DNA of 64,000 bases from Adiantum capillus-veneris (Eukaryota; Streptophyta; Polypodiopsida; Polypodiales; Pteridaceae), in contig CM043943.1 in assembly GCA_014529385.2 (NCBI GenBank), forward strand, positions 152,527,592 to 152,591,591, read 5' to 3'. Under the pieces are notes generated by a model, which saw nothing but the letters and a program-made list of their open reading frames with translations, did no database searches and was not told the DNA's origin. Position numbers and translations under genes: made by a program. This document shows, in pieces, positions 10,400-20,731 of the stretch. Position 1 is the stretch's first letter. The number at the start of each line of letters is the position of its first letter.

Positions 10400-11503
10400 T
10401 CATTGTTGCTCTGCTTTCTTCATGTGCACTTTGGCATCATGCTCCATGACGTAGCTATCTGTTTCACCTTTTTTGCCTTCACACTCACAAATCTCGTTAG
10501 CTTCCTTCAACACCTTTATCGTAAATATGGGAGTTATATCATACCCTTCCTCATCACAAAGTTTAGTCGGGGTCACCTCATTCACACACACATCCAAGGT
10601 TGCCAATATTTGAGTCCATCCAAATGGCTCAAATAACTCCTCTGGAAAGGGTTCCGGTATGTAAGCTTCATCGTCCATTGATCTTTCTAGGATGCAATCC
10701 TCCTTCACTGAGCTTCCACACTTCGAAGCACCACACATCCAAAGTTCTTGTTTGGTTTGTAGCCACGCAGGTATCTCTTTCCCATTGACTATAGTAGAGT
10801 CAATTTCTTCTAAAGGAGTTCTATTCACATCTCTATAGCTATGGTCTTTTATGCTTATTTTTGTGGTGATCTTTTTATGTCTCAGGTAGATATAGTCATA
10901 GCCCCAATCTTGAACCATCTTAAGTTGACGCATGAAAGGCCTTCCTAAAATGATATCAAAATTGTTCCGTTTTCCAAAATCTACTATTGCATATGTATGT
11001 TCGTATTCAATTCCACAAGAAGTCACAATAATTTGCTCTAGGATACCCAAAGGTTTTTTCGTGTATCCATCTGCAAGTTGCAGCTTCATTCTAGTTTTCC
11101 TAAGTGCTGGTCTACCCCATTTTTCCCAAATGTCTTTTGTGGCTATGGCTACTCCAGCCCCACTATCAAGTATAGTCAATGTTTTAACTCCTTTGTATTC
11201 CACAGGTAAGGTGGTGTTTCCTTCTTCTCCTTCGCAATATTCCCCCACCTTGTTTATTGGCACAGGTTTAGCGTTTTCACTTTCTTGTTGAGTTTTGTTT
11301 GATTGTTCATTTGAGGGTAGATCTTGAAGGGGTATCTTTAATCCCATCTTCCCCAAATTGTTGCCTACTTCATCCCATACATGTGGTCTAATCTTAAGCA
11401 GTTCAGATGGAGTAATGGTGCACTGTATTGGAGCTGACATCAACTCTTGCATACTCTTTGTATCCATCATCTTGGATATGGCTCTCCTCTGAGATGGCAC
11501 CAC
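10400..11503 (-). CDS. Retropepsin-like aspartic protease region of element A
   Basis: The 367-codon frame holds the protease of the gag polyprotein. The catalytic motif is LDSGAGVAIATKDIWEKWG near residue 112. A later FDIILGRPFMRQLKMVQDWG supplies the hydrophobic-G motif typical of retropepsins. Upstream is a conserved spacer (PVPINKVGEYCEGEEGNTTL) shared almost word for word with B and C. Downstream is an acidic tail (PEPFPEELFEPFGWTQILAT). It would cleave gag into mature parts. The frame continues from 11,531-12,346 after a stop, so the original polyprotein is broken. Confidence 0.88.
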   Translation of the reverse strand: MVPSQRRAISKMMDTKSMQELMSAPIQCTITPSELLKIRPHVWDEVGNNLGKMGLKIPLQDLPSNEQSNKTQQESENAKPVPINKVGEYCEGEEGNTTLPVEYKGVKTLTILDSGAGVAIATKDIWEKWGRPALRKTRMKLQLADGYTKKPLGILEQIIVTSCGIEYEHTYAIVDFGKRNNFDIILGRPFMRQLKMVQDWGYDYIYLRHKKITTKISIKDHSYRDVNRTPLEEIDSTIVNGKEIPAWLQTKQELWMCGASKCGSSVKEDCILERSMDDEAYIPEPFPEELFEPFGWTQILATLDVCVNEVTPTKLCDEEGYDITPIFTIKVLKEANEICECEGKKGETDSYVMEHDAKVHMKKAEQQ

Positions 11504-11530
11504 TCTAGTCTCTGAGTCTGCCTCATGTTC

Positions 11531-12346
11531 TCATATGTATGAGGGTAAGGTCTTCAAGGACTCTGGTTTGCTTTCAATTGAAACTTCCGTCCCTGCATCT
11601 CTGTTTAGAGATTGAATGTCTCCCTGATAGGCTTCATTCCCTGTATTGACCTCAATTATGGGTGCAGATTGGAAAGTCGCACTTCCATCTTTTGCACTTC
11701 TAATTGCTTCCCACAATTCATTTGGCCATGGCTCATCTATCTCTGGGATAGGTGCCATAAATTGTGATTTTGACCTTGCATCATTAGTGGTGTTGGCCAC
11801 TACTCGATCATCTAGTTGAATTTCTAGGTTGTTGGTTTCTTGTGTTGCAATCTTTTCTTGCACATCCTTTTGTGATTTTAGCTCAATGTTTCTTTGAGTT
11901 AATGTTTCAACAACCTTTGCCTTAGGCATTTCAAATCCAACACTTTTTGGTTTTGTTTCTGGAGGTGGAATTGGTGCTTCAGGCTCCATCATTGCCTGTG
12001 CAGTTTTTACCAATTCCTTACACATTTTCAACCTCTCAGTCTCTACCTCAGCATGAGGATATTTCATCCCTCGTTGCTCTAGGGTTTGGTTGGGTTTCAA
12101 TCTAGCCTCATATGCTTCTAGTGCACCATCTAATGGCTCTAGGACTTTGTCTACCAATACAAATCCTCCAGAAGACGCCTTCCTTGGTTTCTTATCGCTC
12201 ACCATCGTTTTGTTTTCCAGTTCTTGTTTTAACTGCTCCTTTGTCTCTTGTAATTCTGTTTGTAGTGTAGTTTGTTTTGTAATTGTTTTTGCTTTAATTC
12301 TGTCTCTTTTGGCTTTCCAGGATTTTCTCCCAGTCCTTACTGACAC
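11531..12346 (-). CDS. Basic/coiled linker between zinc knuckles and protease (element A)
   Basis: This 271-codon frame starts with a basic stretch (KSWKAKRDRIKAKTITKQ) followed by a heptad-like Q/E/L-rich segment likely to form a coiled coil. It continues with the conserved GGFVLVDKVLEPLDGALEAY and a charged segment. The same order exists in B and C. It lies between nucleocapsid and protease of one polyprotein and is now separated from both by stops. I recognise no enzymatic function; an assembly or spacer role is inferred. Confidence 0.75.
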   Translation of the reverse strand: MSVRTGRKSWKAKRDRIKAKTITKQTTLQTELQETKEQLKQELENKTMVSDKKPRKASSGGFVLVDKVLEPLDGALEAYEARLKPNQTLEQRGMKYPHAEVETERLKMCKELVKTAQAMMEPEAPIPPPETKPKSVGFEMPKAKVVETLTQRNIELKSQKDVQEKIATQETNNLEIQLDDRVVANTTNDARSKSQFMAPIPEIDEPWPNELWEAIRSAKDGSATFQSAPIIEVNTGNEAYQGDIQSLNRDAGTEVSIESKPESLKTLPSYI

Positions 12347-12409
12347 ACTAGTTGTCTCTCCTTGTTTGGGTTGTTGATCTTTCTCCTCATTAGCTTGGTC
12401 CTCAGCATT

Positions 12410-13087
12410 TTATTTTTCTTGGGCTCTCATCACTACCTTCACAGGAATTTTGGGTTCTGCCTCGGATCCACTTGGAGAAGGTAACACTCCCACAACATTC
12501 ATTGTTGTTTTCCCCTGTTTGTTTGGGTGTTTTGGACAATCTGGAACAATGTGTGTAATGGCACACTCCGAACAATATCCAATTATCTCTACACGAGAAC
12601 AATTCTTGGCCCAATGGTTACCTCCACACTTGTAGCATGGTCCATCTTGTTGAGTCATTGGTGGCACAATTGATGGTTGTTCTTGCTTAGCCAGAATGGT
12701 CTCTGGTCTACGCTCTTGATTGGCTATGAACATCAGAGTGTCCTCATTCAATGAATAGAGTTTTCTCAAAGGTTCTTGCCCTAGCCTAGGTTGTGATACC
12801 TCAGCTATTTGTAAAGCCCTTGATACAACCCTATTTTGAAATAATGGATGATTTGGTAATGGCATTTGTTTTTCTATTTGATGTCCAAATAGTATCCCCC
12901 TCGTGTAGGTTTGATTATAGTAGCACTCACTCATCTCATGATTGGTCCATTTTTTCTCAATGGCACACCATTTTATTCGTTGTGCTACCTGCACTGCTAG
13001 CTCATCTAGGTTTAGGTTGGTCATTAATTGAGACATAACCAATTGCCTTGTGTTGGTTTCACTAGATGCTAAAGGAGCATTATCCAT
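12410..13087 (-). CDS. Gag nucleocapsid part with tandem zinc knuckles (element A)
   Basis: The 225-codon frame carries the family signature KWCAIEKKWTNHEMSECYYN near residue 40. Toward the C-terminus are two CCHC zinc knuckles, CYKCGGNHWAKNC and CSECAITHIVPDC, both with Cx2Cx4Hx4C spacing intact. Tandem knuckles bind packaged RNA in retroelements (established for Gag). The frame ends with ...VKVVMRAQEK and is followed by the basic linker after a stop. Confidence 0.88.
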   Translation of the reverse strand: MDNAPLASSETNTRQLVMSQLMTNLNLDELAVQVAQRIKWCAIEKKWTNHEMSECYYNQTYTRGILFGHQIEKQMPLPNHPLFQNRVVSRALQIAEVSQPRLGQEPLRKLYSLNEDTLMFIANQERRPETILAKQEQPSIVPPMTQQDGPCYKCGGNHWAKNCSRVEIIGYCSECAITHIVPDCPKHPNKQGKTTMNVVGVLPSPSGSEAEPKIPVKVVMRAQEK

Positions 13088-13225
13088 AGTGATCTTTGTA
13101 TCACCAATTTCCTTGCCATAGGCTTTACAATTGTCAACTAGGTATAACGCTTCTCTCGTGACTTGTTCAAAGGAAATACATCTTTTTCAGTGCAAATCTT
13201 TCTTGAGAGTTTCATTTATCAAACC

Positions 13226-13750
13226 CTATATGAAGAGAATTGATAATCTTTCATCGTGTGGTAACTCACGTTTCGGACATCTGTCTATATATTGTTTGAA
13301 GCGTAGCGATGCTTCCTTCACTCTCTCATCTTCTTTTTGCTTGAATGCATAGATTTGGGACACTGTGTTATGATTGATTCCCCTTTTAGAGAACTCCACA
13401 ACAAATTCTTGCAACAGTTGTTCAACGTTTGAGAAGGCATTTTTGTCCAACGGTTGGAACCAATTCAATGCTATCCCTTCCAAGGTTAAGCCAAATCCCT
13501 CATACTGTGTATGAAAATAAAATACTTGTTCGGCTCTTAACACTTGTTTGAACAAGGATGCATGTACGTATGGATCCCTTAACCCATCATACTTCTTCTT
13601 GACACATTTGGCCAATTGATATGGTCTCATTGGTTTTGGTTCACCCATGTATCTTAGCGTGTTGGGGTCTCTCACAAAGACATCCCTGGTTCCTTCTTCT
13701 CGTCTTGGAGCAAATCCTGGTGGAATCCCCTTTGATATGCGCTCTGGCAT
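13226..13750 (-). CDS. Gag capsid-like domain (element A)
   Basis: This 174-codon frame is a Retrotrans_gag-type domain: a core of FGLTLEGIALNWFQPLDK, then FVVEFSKRGINHNTVSQIYA and LRFKQYIDRCP. The W-F around residue 110 and the FKQ-E-ES-like segment are hallmarks of plant Ty3/gypsy capsids. It would form the particle shell. A stop interrupts the frame near 13,226; gag resumes at 13,087. Confidence 0.88.
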   Translation of the reverse strand: MPERISKGIPPGFAPRREEGTRDVFVRDPNTLRYMGEPKPMRPYQLAKCVKKKYDGLRDPYVHASLFKQVLRAEQVFYFHTQYEGFGLTLEGIALNWFQPLDKNAFSNVEQLLQEFVVEFSKRGINHNTVSQIYAFKQKEDERVKEASLRFKQYIDRCPKRELPHDERLSILFI

Positions 13751-13828
13751 CGTTTTTGGCTGAAAGTAAGTAGGAATCGGAGTACCCTTGTATATGTATC
13801 TCTCTAACTCACTTGGGCTGATAAGTTT

Positions 13829-14236
13829 CTACTCTCGTCCATACTTATCTACTATTAGAACTTGCACTCCTTGGTCATCTGTGTATGTGAAGGCATAGAG
13901 GTTCTTGTAGTCTGTCAACTCTTCAATGATGGAATTTAAACATCTATAGAAGTTGTTTTGATCCCCAATAGGTAACCTATAAAGGCCATCATAAGTGTAA
14001 TCCATTAGAACTCTCGTGGCTTCATTGGTTTTGATGAATCTCACATTGGGTTTGTTGATTAGAGGATGCTTCTCCTCTAAGTCTCCAGCAATTTTCAATT
14101 TTTCTCTTTCAAACTCCCGCATTTTAGTTGATTGGTTTGGCTTCCAGTGAGAGACATGATCACTTGACAAATATCCATGAGCCATGCCTTGAGGTTTGGC
14201 TTGATATGATTGATAAGCCTCATGGTCTTGTCTCAA
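13829..14236 (-). CDS. Gag N-terminal region (element A)
   Basis: The 135-codon frame lies just upstream of the capsid frame and ends VQVLIVDKYGRE. The equivalent in B reads ...SIVVDKYGREYKVVES at about 34.95 kb and continues straight into the capsid. The phrase YRCLNSIIEELTDYKNLYAF matches the B phrase around EEITDYKLLYVYTYG. It is therefore the gag N-terminus, cut from the capsid by one stop. The function of this part is not recognised. Confidence 0.75.
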   Translation of the reverse strand: MRQDHEAYQSYQAKPQGMAHGYLSSDHVSHWKPNQSTKMREFEREKLKIAGDLEEKHPLINKPNVRFIKTNEATRVLMDYTYDGLYRLPIGDQNNFYRCLNSIIEELTDYKNLYAFTYTDDQGVQVLIVDKYGRE

Positions 14237-16890
14237 CCCTCTTGTTATAGGTGTTGGGAGTATTTCTGGTTGTTTGTGTAGGTGTCATAGCTCTGAGTTG
14301 AGTGGGAAACCCTAATGATGGATGAGTTGTCATGTTTAAGCCTCACTCAATACTCTCAAGATGGTCCTTGATAAGAACACCTTGGCTTAGTGCGCACAAT
14401 CCCTTTTTGCCCCTGGTCAAGTCTCTAAAAAGTCAGAAATTTGTGACTTTTTTGGTCTCTGGAAACTGGTTTTGGGGTACCCTAAAAGTTTGGAATTAGG
14501 AAACCTAGAAAAATTCAGCTCTAAAACCAAAATTCAGGTCTAGGTGTGTGCTATTCCCCGCAAGCTTTCTTCCTAGCTATACCTGACTCAATTTGGAGTT
14601 GTCTATCAAAAGTTAGAGCAATTTTGGTGAACTGCACTTGAAACAACACTCAAAACAGTTTCAGGACCAGAACACAAGAACTTTTGTGCTTGTATCTTGG
14701 CCTCCAGAGGGTATTTTTCACTCAAACTTGAGATTTGGGATGTACTCAAGTAGGTCTACAAACTTATGAAGTCAGATACCCCCACTATGTAGAGGTACAC
14801 CGATCGCGATCGTTGACCCCCTGTCACAGATTTGGAAGATTTTTGCACAGTAGCTAGCCCTTGATGTCTTGATACCAAGTGTCTTTGTATTTTTGAATTT
14901 AGAGATGTTTTGACCAATGAAATCCCAAATCCCAGGTGGTTCTGCGGTTATTGGCCTGATTGTGTAAATGGGACTTTTGACCACTTTCTTTTGCTTTTTT
15001 GACCTTGCTCCTTTTGGAAAATATGTTGCACTAGATGTCAGCTACCTACTCATAAATTTTCAGTCCAAAATGTCACTGGGGTACACCGATCGCGATCGTA
15101 GTTCCAGCTCCTTTTTGCATGAAATTTTAGGAGTTGATAGACATGGGTATGTTTAGTCTATTCCCAAACCCACTTTACATTTGGATCACAAAAACTTGAA
15201 TTTTCTCAAAATTTTGGTCTGAAGGATCAGTGATAAGTGTTTGCCCTATTTGACAATTGTCTGCTGGTTTTTTGACCCTGGTTCTTCTGAGAAAGTTGTT
15301 TGTCTAGTTATCAGCTACCTACTCACCAAGTCTCAACTCAAAATGTCACTGAGGTACACCGATCGCGATCGTACTTTTGAGCCCAAATTGGATGAAACTT
15401 GTCGACATGGTAGACAATGATGTGTACAGTCTACTCCCCAAATCTTTTTGAATTTGGACAAGAAAAAGTCATGTTTTCACCAGATCTTGGTTTGCTGCAG
15501 TGGTTTTCTGTCTATCTGCTATTTTTGGCTATTTTGGTGATTTTTTTGAATTTTGAAAACTCCTGGTATCTTATATAACCTAGGTGTATGTGTGGGTAAA
15601 GTCTAGTCAAAATCTAGCATTGAGGTACACCGATCGCGATCGTACTTTGGAGCCCAAATTGGATGAAACTTCACCAGCTTGTTCACTAGGCTATTTTAAG
15701 ACTACCTGCCAAATCTTTTTGAATTTGGACTCAAAAAAGTCAAGAATTTGCAGTTTCTTGGTCTGAAGTGTCTGATTTCCAGAATCTGTCAATTTGACTT
15801 GATCTTGATGTTTGTTTTGGGAAATGAAAGCTATTTGGGATTGTCTTGTGTACAGGCTATCCCTCTGTATGCTTTCTTCTCAGTTTTGATGTGTTTTGGT
15901 CTACTAAAAGTCAATTTCTATGCCAGTTTAGCAGTTTTTGACTCGGATCTGTATTCAGTGGTTTTGACCTGTTTTTGGTGGTTTTTGACCCTAGGTCCTT
16001 TAGACTTTTATGTTTGTATACACTTGGGGAGTCCAAAGGTAAAGTCTGGTCAAAATATGGCACTTAGGTACATCGATTGCGATCGTAGTTTGAAGCCCAA
16101 ATTAGACCAAATTTGGCATGCTTGTAGACACTAATGTTTTAAGGCTATCCCCCAAGTCTTTTTGCATTTGGATCACCAAAAGTCAAGATTTTACAGTTTT
16201 TGGGTCTGTCAGGCTAGTTTTACCCAAGTGGCCTGATTTCCTTGATTTTTGATGTTTTTGGGTGTGGTTGCTTTAGACAAACTTGTTTAGAATCTTATCA
16301 CGAAGGCACATGTCAAATCTTGTCCAATTTTGGCACTGAGGTAAACCGATCGCGATCATAGTACAAAGGCCAAAACTGATGAAATTTTGTCTGCTCCCTC
16401 TGACAAGTGTTTCCTAGTGTTTGGTGCTACCACTTTGTGATTTGAATCAATTTCAGCTCTGTTTGGTCAAATTTTCTAAATTTCAAAGTCTTATGGCCTT
16501 TTTGCCAAAGTTATGGTTTTCTGGTTTCTCGACTCCAACTTTTACCCCAAATCTGACTGGAATGTGATTTACTTATCCTACTCCTAAGTACAGAAATGAA
16601 AGAACATAAGAAAATGAATCAAACAAAACAAACAGGATAAAAAACGGATGATGGATCAGTACTCAATCAATACAAAGAAATTTGAAGAGCAAACATGCTT
16701 AAAGCAACCTCACTCACAACTCCCTATATCTCTCAAGGGTAGATCTAGCCAGTCCACCGACCGTAGACTCCACTAAGCACTAAACCCCTGTCTAGATGCT
16801 TCACTGAAATGTAAATGGAATGGAAATTATCTTTTCAAACAATAAGAAAACTCTGAATACGCACTCGGTCACTCATCACCTAAGATTCAT
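14237..16890 (-). other. Element A leader with periodic CGATCGCGATCG palindromes
   Basis: This is a 2.65 kb untranslated leader between PBS and gag. It consists of diverged units of about 272 bp sharing phrases such as GAGGTACACCGATCGCGATC, GCCCAAATTGGATGAAACTT and CAAATCTTTTTGAATTTGGA. The 12 bp palindrome is perfect at 14,801-14,812, 15,087-15,098, 15,360-15,371 and 15,631-15,642, and has one change each at 16,074-16,085 and 16,347-16,358. Intervals are 286, 273, 271, 443 and 273 bp. Short open frames here are not conserved. A role in RNA packaging, dimerisation or protein binding is possible but inferred. Confidence 0.85.
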
Positions 16891-16909
16891 TCCCCGGCAA
16901 CGGCGCCAA
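16891..16909 (-). promoter_or_regulatory. Element A primer-binding site, tRNA-Asp
   Basis: In sense it reads TTGGCGCCGTTGCCGGGGA directly after the 5' LTR, the site complementary to the 3' end of plant tRNA-Asp as known for Athila-type elements. Confidence 0.95.
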
Positions 16910-17847
16910 TGTTTGCGGGTCGCCGCGACGGACGTTTATAGCATAGCTCTCAAGCATCAACATAAAATTATCGATACAGGGGAAGCGACTCGGATGAGGC
17001 ATGGAAACTCACTAGGGTGTCAATCCTAATGAAGTGAACTCAAAGAGATGCAACTACTAACTCTACAAGAAAATCAATCACACTAAAGCCAAGTAATCTG
17101 CCTATGTCCTTCTACACAGCTCTACAGTCATCACGCCCGTTCACCATGCAAATCATATCGGAATCGCACGAAACTTGAAGGGAAGCTACAGTGGACTATC
17201 AGGAACATATCCTATCACTGTCATAGCATTCTGGAGAGGTACACGATCACGATCGTTCGTCCCACAGTACGCAAAAACAGTAAACGAATGATCCTAAAGG
17301 GTCGTTTTTAGGTCCCTAAAGCCTCTCCTAGGGTCAAAACAACATAAAATATGCATATAAACACTCAAAACAGTGATTTAAGGCCTAAACGGACGCGTTT
17401 GAAACCTTCACCGAATCTTGAATGCTTACACTTGAATGAAAGAGCAGAGTAAGAGGAACACAATGCAAGAAACAAAACTGAATTTGGATTACCGTAGCCA
17501 CAGAAGCGATGATTACAAGTTGGAGCAAAGAGGTAGCTCTCTGTACGTAACGCAGCAGTCCCTTATCTTCACAAAAAATGATCTCCCTTTCCCACTAACC
17601 TTAGTGTATTATATACCTAGGGCTTTCTAAAGTGGCCGGCGGCCAACTTCTCATGGACCTTTACCTACATCATTAGAAATATTACATCTTTGACTCAGAC
17701 TTGACATAGGCGATTGTCATTAGACTTTTATAGGGTTTGATGTATTAAACATCGGAAAAATAATGTGACCACATCAAAACTTTGGCCGGCTGACTCAATG
17801 GCGCCTTGGCTAGGTGGGCGCTTGTATGTTGTTATCACCTCCAAACA
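16910..17847 (-). repeat. Element A 5' LTR (right copy, full form)
   Basis: 938 bp, TG...CA ended, next to the PBS on its left and to target duplication ACCCT on its right. It holds a degenerate leader palindrome (CGATCACGATCG) at 17,244-17,255. It keeps the roughly 273 bp that are missing from the left copy. Confidence 0.93.
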
Positions 17848-17852
17848 ACCCT

Positions 17853-19288
17853 CCAGTTATACCAATCATTACTAAGATCACCTCTAGCGGTTAAATGCTT
17901 TGATTCGATTGCCGAAATTAAATGCTTGTGTACAGGTATATTCAGCGGCAAGGCAAGAAGTTGTGCGGAAACTTATCCTTTTTTTAGGTGAGTGGTTGGA
18001 TTTGTGATAAATTGCATTGTTAAGTTTGATGAATTTAACATCAGGAAGACACATTCTTAGAGATCAAAAAGTGGCAAGTGATCAGGGTAGCTTAGTGTCC
18101 ACCGAGGAGAGTGTAACTTAGGCAAGGATAGATCCATTAGCACCGATCATTGAGGAGGGTAGTGATATTGACACTTTATTAGATAAGTCCTTCTTCATGA
18201 TGGGTAGTCAACATCCAGGAGGTTTCTCTGATGAAGGACCAATGCTAGGAGGAAGCACCTCCCAAAATCCTTTGAATGATGCCAAGTTCACTATAATCTT
18301 CTTAGAAGAACAAACTCTAGGGGAGCCCTAGTTTATTGTGACTATAGAGGACGTAAGTGTATTTGTATCGAAGAAAGACCTGCTCAGAGACTGGAGATAA
18401 TTCGAGTCTATGATGATGGAGATAGATTCCGAGACGAAAAGGGGAACCACTATCTGATAGTTAGTAACCCTGAGGATTACAACATATATGGAGATAACGT
18501 GGCAAAAGGAAAAATGGTTTCAAAAGCTCAAGAACCGCCTCCAAACATTGATCGACCTGGAGCTCTTTCTATGTATGATAAGAAAACAACCAGGATCTCT
18601 ACCTATAATGAGAATGTGGGAATTTACAAGCATGAGAGCGAGGGAATAGTATCTTATTTTTGATGCAAAGAACCCTACCCAAACGAATTAAGCAAAGACA
18701 AGGTTCTTTACTTATTCTCTTATGAAATTGCTATGGGGAAGGATATCATTTTTGTTTGATAGGTACGGGCGATAATACAAACGTATTCTCCCAGAGGAGG
18801 TAGAAAAGGCAACAGTTCCAGAAACATCAACATATACCCCTAGCAAGTCAACAAATCCATTTTCAGAAGAGTATGACGCGACCTCACATTCTAACTGACA
18901 ACAGATGTTCAACTACCAAAACCAACCAGCAACCCAGCCATCATTGTAGGCATGGCTTCAACAAAGTGCAACATTAGAACAAGACCGAAACCGAGATGGT
19001 TATCCAGCCGCACAAGGTCTAAGGGATTTACAAGAACCACCACTCTATTCACGGTATCAAGGTGAGAGTAAGACAAAAACTCAAGAGTCGAGAGAGCCTA
19101 GAAGACAACCCATAGAACGAGTTCGAAGAGATGAACCATCTCTTGCAAAAACCATCAGAAATTATGGCTTAGGGGCACCTCTGGGAGAGGAACCCTCCCA
19201 CTACCGAAGGCTAGAGGAGGCATATCGAGTAGGACGAGGAGAACCAATGATGAGATTTGTAGACCATCGTAGAATTAGACCTTCTTAG
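17853..19288 (+). pseudogene. Element C leader end and gag N-terminal region, decayed
   Basis: After element A the C leader continues, then gag-like wording begins about 18,340. The plus frame reads RLEIIRVYDDGDRFRDEKGN then HYLIVSNPEDYNIYGDNV, equivalent to the gag N-terminus before the capsid in A and B. Many stops and frame changes follow (18,660-19,280). Near 19,140-19,260 recognisable phrases lead into the capsid frame at 19,289. Confidence 0.65.
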
Positions 19289-20398
19289 GTGCAAAAATGG
19301 GTAAACAAGAAATACAGGGAAAACAGAGATCCTACGGATCATGTAGCAGCCTTTGTGCGTGTAATTAGAGCTGAAGAGGTGTTAGACTTCCCTACCCAAT
19401 TTGCAAGGTTTGGACTTACCCTAGAGGAGGATGATGCTACTTGGTTTGAGTCTGTGGAGCGTAGAGACTTTGAGTCTATGGAGGAGGTGTTTGACGAGTT
19501 TATTGAGGAATTCTCACAAAGGGGGATAGCTCATAATACAGTCTCACAAATCCATAAATTCAAACAGAAAGAAGGGGAATCTGTGCGAAAGGTAGCCCTA
19601 TGACTAAAAAGATATGTGAAGTTCTGCCCTGTGGAAGAACTGCCAACTCAATCTAGACTTATGCTTATATTTATTCAAGGACTAAGGAACGCAGATCTCC
19701 AAAAGGACTTACATATGAAGAGGAGCACGGTGTTAAATGAGTTAACTAAAGAGGCTCTTTACCTTGTAGACAATTGTGCGGTCTACAAGGAGGGTGAATT
19801 CAAGGATCTTGATGACGATTCATCCTCACAACAAAGTGGAAGCAAGTCATCTAAGACAACACCAAAAGGAGAAGTAGCTGTAAGCCAGGAGCAACTTGTA
19901 GAAGAAGTGCTAAAAAAGATTAACATGTATGCCAAGCGTCAGGCTAAACAACCAAAGTGGTGTGCTATTGAACAAAAATGGACAAACCATGTGACGGAGG
20001 AATGTTATTATAATAAGGGATATGTGAGAGAGCGACCTTATGCTCCCCAGGCTCAGGTAGCATCTCCTCAACTTCCACCGATGCCTAGGTATCAAGCATG
20101 CAACTTACCGGGACCTGTAGGTGTAGAAAGACCACAACCAGTGTTGGGACAACAACCACCCCTACTAGGATTACGACCAGTCGGCATAAGATACACACCA
20201 ACACTAAACGAACCAGAAGAGAAAGCTTTGGTACCTATGCATGCATATTACGAAGATTCCAATGGATATGCTGTAAATCTTGTCTCTTATCCACCGAAAG
20301 AACCCCCAACGCCAGAACCTTGGAGCATGATGGGAAGTACAAGATTACCAACAGCTGCACAGACATCAGGAGAAGGAAGATATATCTTGGATGAATGA
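19289..20398 (+). pseudogene. Gag capsid region of element C
   Basis: Two in-line frames (19,289-19,603 and 19,616-20,398) are parted by one stop near 19,604. The capsid core reads FARFGLTLEEDDATWFESVE then FIEEFSQRGIAHNTVSQIHK and continues MLIFIQGLRNADLQKDLHMK. The family signature KWCAIEQKWTNHVTEECYYN follows at about 19,960. It is nearly parallel to B gag (33,183-34,910), which confirms that A, B and C share one gag lineage. Confidence 0.85.
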
Positions 20399-20404
20399 AC
20401 ACTG

Positions 20405-20704
20405 TTGTTCATAGCCAACGGAGGCATGGGCGGGCAGAGACATGCATACCAACAAAGAGGAGCTCAAGGAGCACCTCAACAGCTTAAGGGACCCTGCTGC
20501 AAGTGTGGTGGAGACCATTGGCTAAGAGACTGTCCTCATGATGAAATCATTAGAGTCAACGCATATTGCACCGAGTGTGGAATTACTCACTTGATTCCTG
20601 ACTGCCCTAAGAACCCGAGCAAAGGAGAAAAAACTACCTTGAACATGCTGGAAGCAGTGCCTTCCAGTGGGGGGTCGGAAAACGAGACAGTAATACCTAT
20701 TTAG
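20405..20704 (+). pseudogene. Tandem zinc knuckles of element C gag
   Basis: This continues gag after a stop. It holds two CCHC knuckles, CCKCGGDHWLRDC and CTECGITHLIPDC, with canonical spacing for RNA binding, and ends ENETVIPI before a stop. Neighbouring frames show the same order as A and B. Confidence 0.85.
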
Positions 20705-20731
20705 GCAGTAACACGAGCCCGAGATCAAAGA

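Larger units (their letters stand above)
7038..17847 (-). mobile_element. Element A: non-autonomous Ty3/gypsy-like LTR element (gag-protease only)
   Basis: A is complete, 10,810 bp, in minus orientation. Both LTRs begin TGTTTGCGGG and end CCAAACA on the plus strand. It is flanked by an exact 5 bp target duplication ACCCT (7033-7037 and 17,848-17,852), inside the leader of C. Order in sense: 5' LTR (right), tRNA-Asp PBS, 2.65 kb leader, gag, tandem zinc knuckles, basic/coiled region, retropepsin, W-x-P-K protein, 3' region, polypurine tract, 3' LTR (left). No RT, RNase H or integrase is present, so it needs enzymes in trans. I count about 11 differences over the roughly 640 bp shared by the LTRs, so it is fairly young. 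Confidence 0.93.

Noticed and set aside
14237-16890. Periodic palindromes considered as a CRISPR array
   Set aside because: The intervals of about 270 bp are far too long, the text between palindromes is itself repetitive, and the setting is a plant LTR element leader.
16891-16909. tRNA-Asp gene
   Set aside because: Only the 19 bases complementary to the tRNA 3' end are present at this and the other PBS sites; no cloverleaf surrounds them.
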